Below are positions 52,271 through 53,764 of a stretch of DNA of 53,764 nucleotides, piece after piece; position 1 is the stretch's first letter; each line of letters opens with the position of its first letter. Location: NCBI GenBank assembly GCA_018649885.1, contig JABIHA010000041.1:1-53764 (forward strand), read 5' to 3'. The notes below the pieces were generated by a model that saw only the letters and a program-made list of their open reading frames with translations, did no database searches and was not told the origin of the DNA. The translations under genes and the position numbers were made by a program. Source of the stretch: Bacteriovoracaceae bacterium. GTDB lineage: Bacteria; Bdellovibrionota; Bacteriovoracia; Bacteriovoracales; Bacteriovoracaceae.

Positions 52271-53044
52271 ATGCTACTTACTACCGCACTTACTCTCTTA
52301 TTTTCAATGACCAGTTTTGCCTCTGTAATTCAAACTAAGGCCATATTAAAAAACCCAGAAAGCACTACCATAATTAATAAGCAAATATTTGTTACAAATA
52401 TTGGTGAGAAAAACTGGAAGAAAAAAGATGGTGACGGCTTTATCTCAAAGTTCAACTTAGACGGAAAGGTAGAAAAGCTTAAATTCACTACAGGCCTTAA
52501 CGACCCAAAGGGTATTTTCCCCTTTAAAAATAGTCTTATTGTAACCGACATTAGCGAAGTTGTTGTCATAAACAGTATCTCAGGCAAAATCATCAAGAAA
52601 ATTCCAAATGGTGCCAGTTTTTTAAATGATATTTTCGTAACAGATCAAGGGCTTGCACTTGTGACGGATACCTATGACGGGAAAATCTACTCTGTGAATC
52701 TTGAGACTGAAGAAGTTAAAAGCATACTCACAAGTATGGAAGAGGCTCCCAATGGCATCTATCAAAAGCAAGGGTTTTTATATATAGGCTCTTGGGCCAA
52801 TGCGATCTCATCGCCAAGCCTAGGCAACCTAGACGGTGTTGAGCCTTACAAAGAAAATTCGTGGCTCATTAGTGATAAGACAGCTGGTGCTATTTATATT
52901 TTTGATGAACTCAGTGGCAAGCACCAAACAATTGACCACACTTTTACCGATGTTGCAGACATACACTATAGCAAAAAACACGGCATTTTGGTGGCGCCAT
53001 TAATGACCTCAGGAGAACTTGTTATCTATCCACTACCTCAATAA
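52271..53044 (+). CDS. SMP-30/NHL-like beta-propeller exported protein
   Basis: A 257-residue protein with a signal peptide (MLLTTALTLLFSMTSFAS). Repeating blade signatures such as KQIFVTNIGEKNW, GLNDPKGIFPFKNSLIVTDIS, FLNDIFVTDQGLALVTDTYDGKIYSVNLE and FLYIGSWAN mark a six-bladed propeller of the SMP-30/gluconolactonase type; DGDGFIS looks like a calcium-binding loop. Catalytic metal ligands of SMP-30 are not all visible. It follows the cytochrome locus with CAGGAG before the ATG and might interact with the cytochrome proteins, though it carries no heme. Confidence 0.78.
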   Translation: MLLTTALTLLFSMTSFASVIQTKAILKNPESTTIINKQIFVTNIGEKNWKKKDGDGFISKFNLDGKVEKLKFTTGLNDPKGIFPFKNSLIVTDISEVVVINSISGKIIKKIPNGASFLNDIFVTDQGLALVTDTYDGKIYSVNLETEEVKSILTSMEEAPNGIYQKQGFLYIGSWANAISSPSLGNLDGVEPYKENSWLISDKTAGAIYIFDELSGKHQTIDHTFTDVADIHYSKKHGILVAPLMTSGELVIYPLPQ

Positions 53045-53050
53045 TTCAAT

Positions 53051-53099
53051 AGAGGTTTCTATAAAAATAAAATGCTCTAGATTACCTATAGGAACCTCT
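53051..53099. repeat. 13-bp-arm inverted repeat after the propeller gene
   Basis: AGAGGTTTCTATA (53051-53063) and TATAGGAACCTCT (53087-53099) are inverse with one G-T pair, loop of 23 bases, just downstream of the propeller gene. It may be a terminator, though no T-run follows. The rest of 53100-53268 shows no gene. Confidence 0.5.
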
Positions 53100-53268
53100 T
53101 TACACAATTTGCCAAGTGATAAAACTCACCTGGAGAATTGAGAAAAAGCATATTTAAATTATGACCCATATCACTTATGATGCTCTTCTATCTTAGTTTA
53201 GAAACTGTTTTTAAAAACCACGAATGTAGATAGCAAATAACAAAAAAAGAATCAACGAAGGGATAGTG

Positions 53269-53764
53269 ATGACTCTGCAGAAAAAGACTACCAAGAAAAA
53301 AGTGGCAAAGAAGAAGGCCACAACTAAAAAGGTAGCAAAGAAAAAAGCTACAACAAAAAAAGTAGTAAAGAAGAAGGCTACAGCTAAAAAGGCCACAAAG
53401 AAAAAAGTAGTAAAAAAGAAAGCTACAGCAAAAAAGGCCACAAAGAAAAAAGTAGCAAAAAAGAAAGCTACAGCTAAAAAGGCCACAAAGAAAAAAGTAG
53501 CAAAGAAGAAAACTACAGCTAAAAAGGCCACAAAGAAAAAAGCAACAGCTAAAAAGGCTTCAAAGAAAAAGGTAGCGAAGAAGAAAGCTGCCAAGAAAAA
53601 GCTTGAAAAAAAGAAAGCGGCAAAGAAGAAAGCCGATAAGAAAAAACTAGCTCAAAAGAAAGCTGCCAAGAAGAAAGCCGATAAGAAAAAATCAGCACAA
53701 AAGAAAGCTGCCAAGAAGAAAGCCGATAAGAAAAAATCAGCACAAAAGAAAGCTGCCAAGAAGA
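53269..53764 (+). CDS. Histone H1-like lysine/alanine repeat protein (5' part)
   Basis: The reading frame opens at the ATG (AAGGGA six bases upstream) and runs off the window end, so only the first 165 codons are seen. The protein is almost entirely Lys/Ala/Thr/Val repeats such as KKKATAKKATKKKVA, later KKKAAKKKADKKKSAQ, with no domain before them. Such tails are found in H1-like bacterial DNA-binding proteins (HctB, AlgP, BpH1 types), which compact DNA. The underlying DNA is a long imperfect tandem repeat of about 36 bp, then 48 bp, prone to length change. Open minus-strand frames here are artefacts of the repeat. Confidence 0.85.
   Translation, partial: MTLQKKTTKKKVAKKKATTKKVAKKKATTKKVVKKKATAKKATKKKVVKKKATAKKATKKKVAKKKATAKKATKKKVAKKKTTAKKATKKKATAKKASKKKVAKKKAAKKKLEKKKAAKKKADKKKLAQKKAAKKKADKKKSAQKKAAKKKADKKKSAQKKAAKK

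Noticed and set aside
53211..53743. Minus-strand frames rich in Phe/Ala/Leu
   Set aside because: They are the complement of Lys codons in the histone-like repeat, not genes.

Overview
The window reads as chromosomal DNA of a Gram-negative bacterium with AT-rich, Bdellovibrionota-like (Bacteriovoracales-like) character. This is an inference from overall style, not from a marker gene. It rests on low GC, many short secreted proteins and lipoproteins, outer-membrane barrels, a lysine-rich histone-H1-like repeat protein, RRM, SWIB and cold-shock proteins, and an HNH nuclease of a type common in that group. No rRNA, tRNA, CRISPR array, phage or complete IS element was seen.

Layout. (1) 1-8641 is a metabolic block. 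An HNH nuclease is followed by iorBA (indolepyruvate:ferredoxin oxidoreductase) on the minus strand. Across a 400-bp control region carrying a TetR-type operator and a 29-bp-arm inverted repeat lies a divergent operon: a TetR regulator without a usual start codon, four genes matching class I benzoyl-CoA reductase (bcrC-, bcrB-, bcrA-, bcrD-like) and a small cysteine protein. IOR yields reduced ferredoxin and the Bcr-type enzyme spends ferredoxin electrons plus ATP, so the two units could be coupled. (2) 8642-24500 is rich in exported proteins of uncertain function: a jelly-roll repeat lipoprotein, a degenerate subtilase, an exported NADAR-domain protein, an 801-residue exported protein with two uracil-DNA-glycosylase-like segments, a caspase-like (clan CD) protein and several orphans. 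It also holds a beta-carbonic anhydrase, an AhpD-like protein and an ECF sigma/anti-sigma pair. (3) 24501-42841 is mixed: nitroreductase/HxlR pair, TPR regulator, a decayed dienelactone hydrolase, a pair of putative acyltransferases, two methyltransferases, RRM, SWIB and Csp proteins, a fatty-acid desaturase, an S4 protein, a large lipoprotein behind a possible regulatory leader, a Cache-domain sensor kinase, a DUF481 barrel and an MFS transporter. (4) 43037-52158 is a multiheme cytochrome locus: nine c-type cytochromes with 48 CxxCH motifs in total, one outer-membrane barrel, one NapC/NirT-type membrane cytochrome, two lipoprotein cytochromes and a 48-residue membrane protein. Seven of these genes are tightly coupled by overlaps. 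(5) 52271-53764 holds a beta-propeller protein and the start of the histone-like gene, which runs off the end.

How it fits together: the cytochrome locus has the parts expected of an electron route from the quinone pool through the periplasm to the outer membrane (inner-membrane quinol dehydrogenase, soluble carriers, porin-like barrel, lipoprotein cytochromes). With the ferredoxin-linked reductase block it suggests anaerobic metabolism, which is unusual for the predatory relatives this genome resembles. Most family calls are from recognised motifs; no database search was run.
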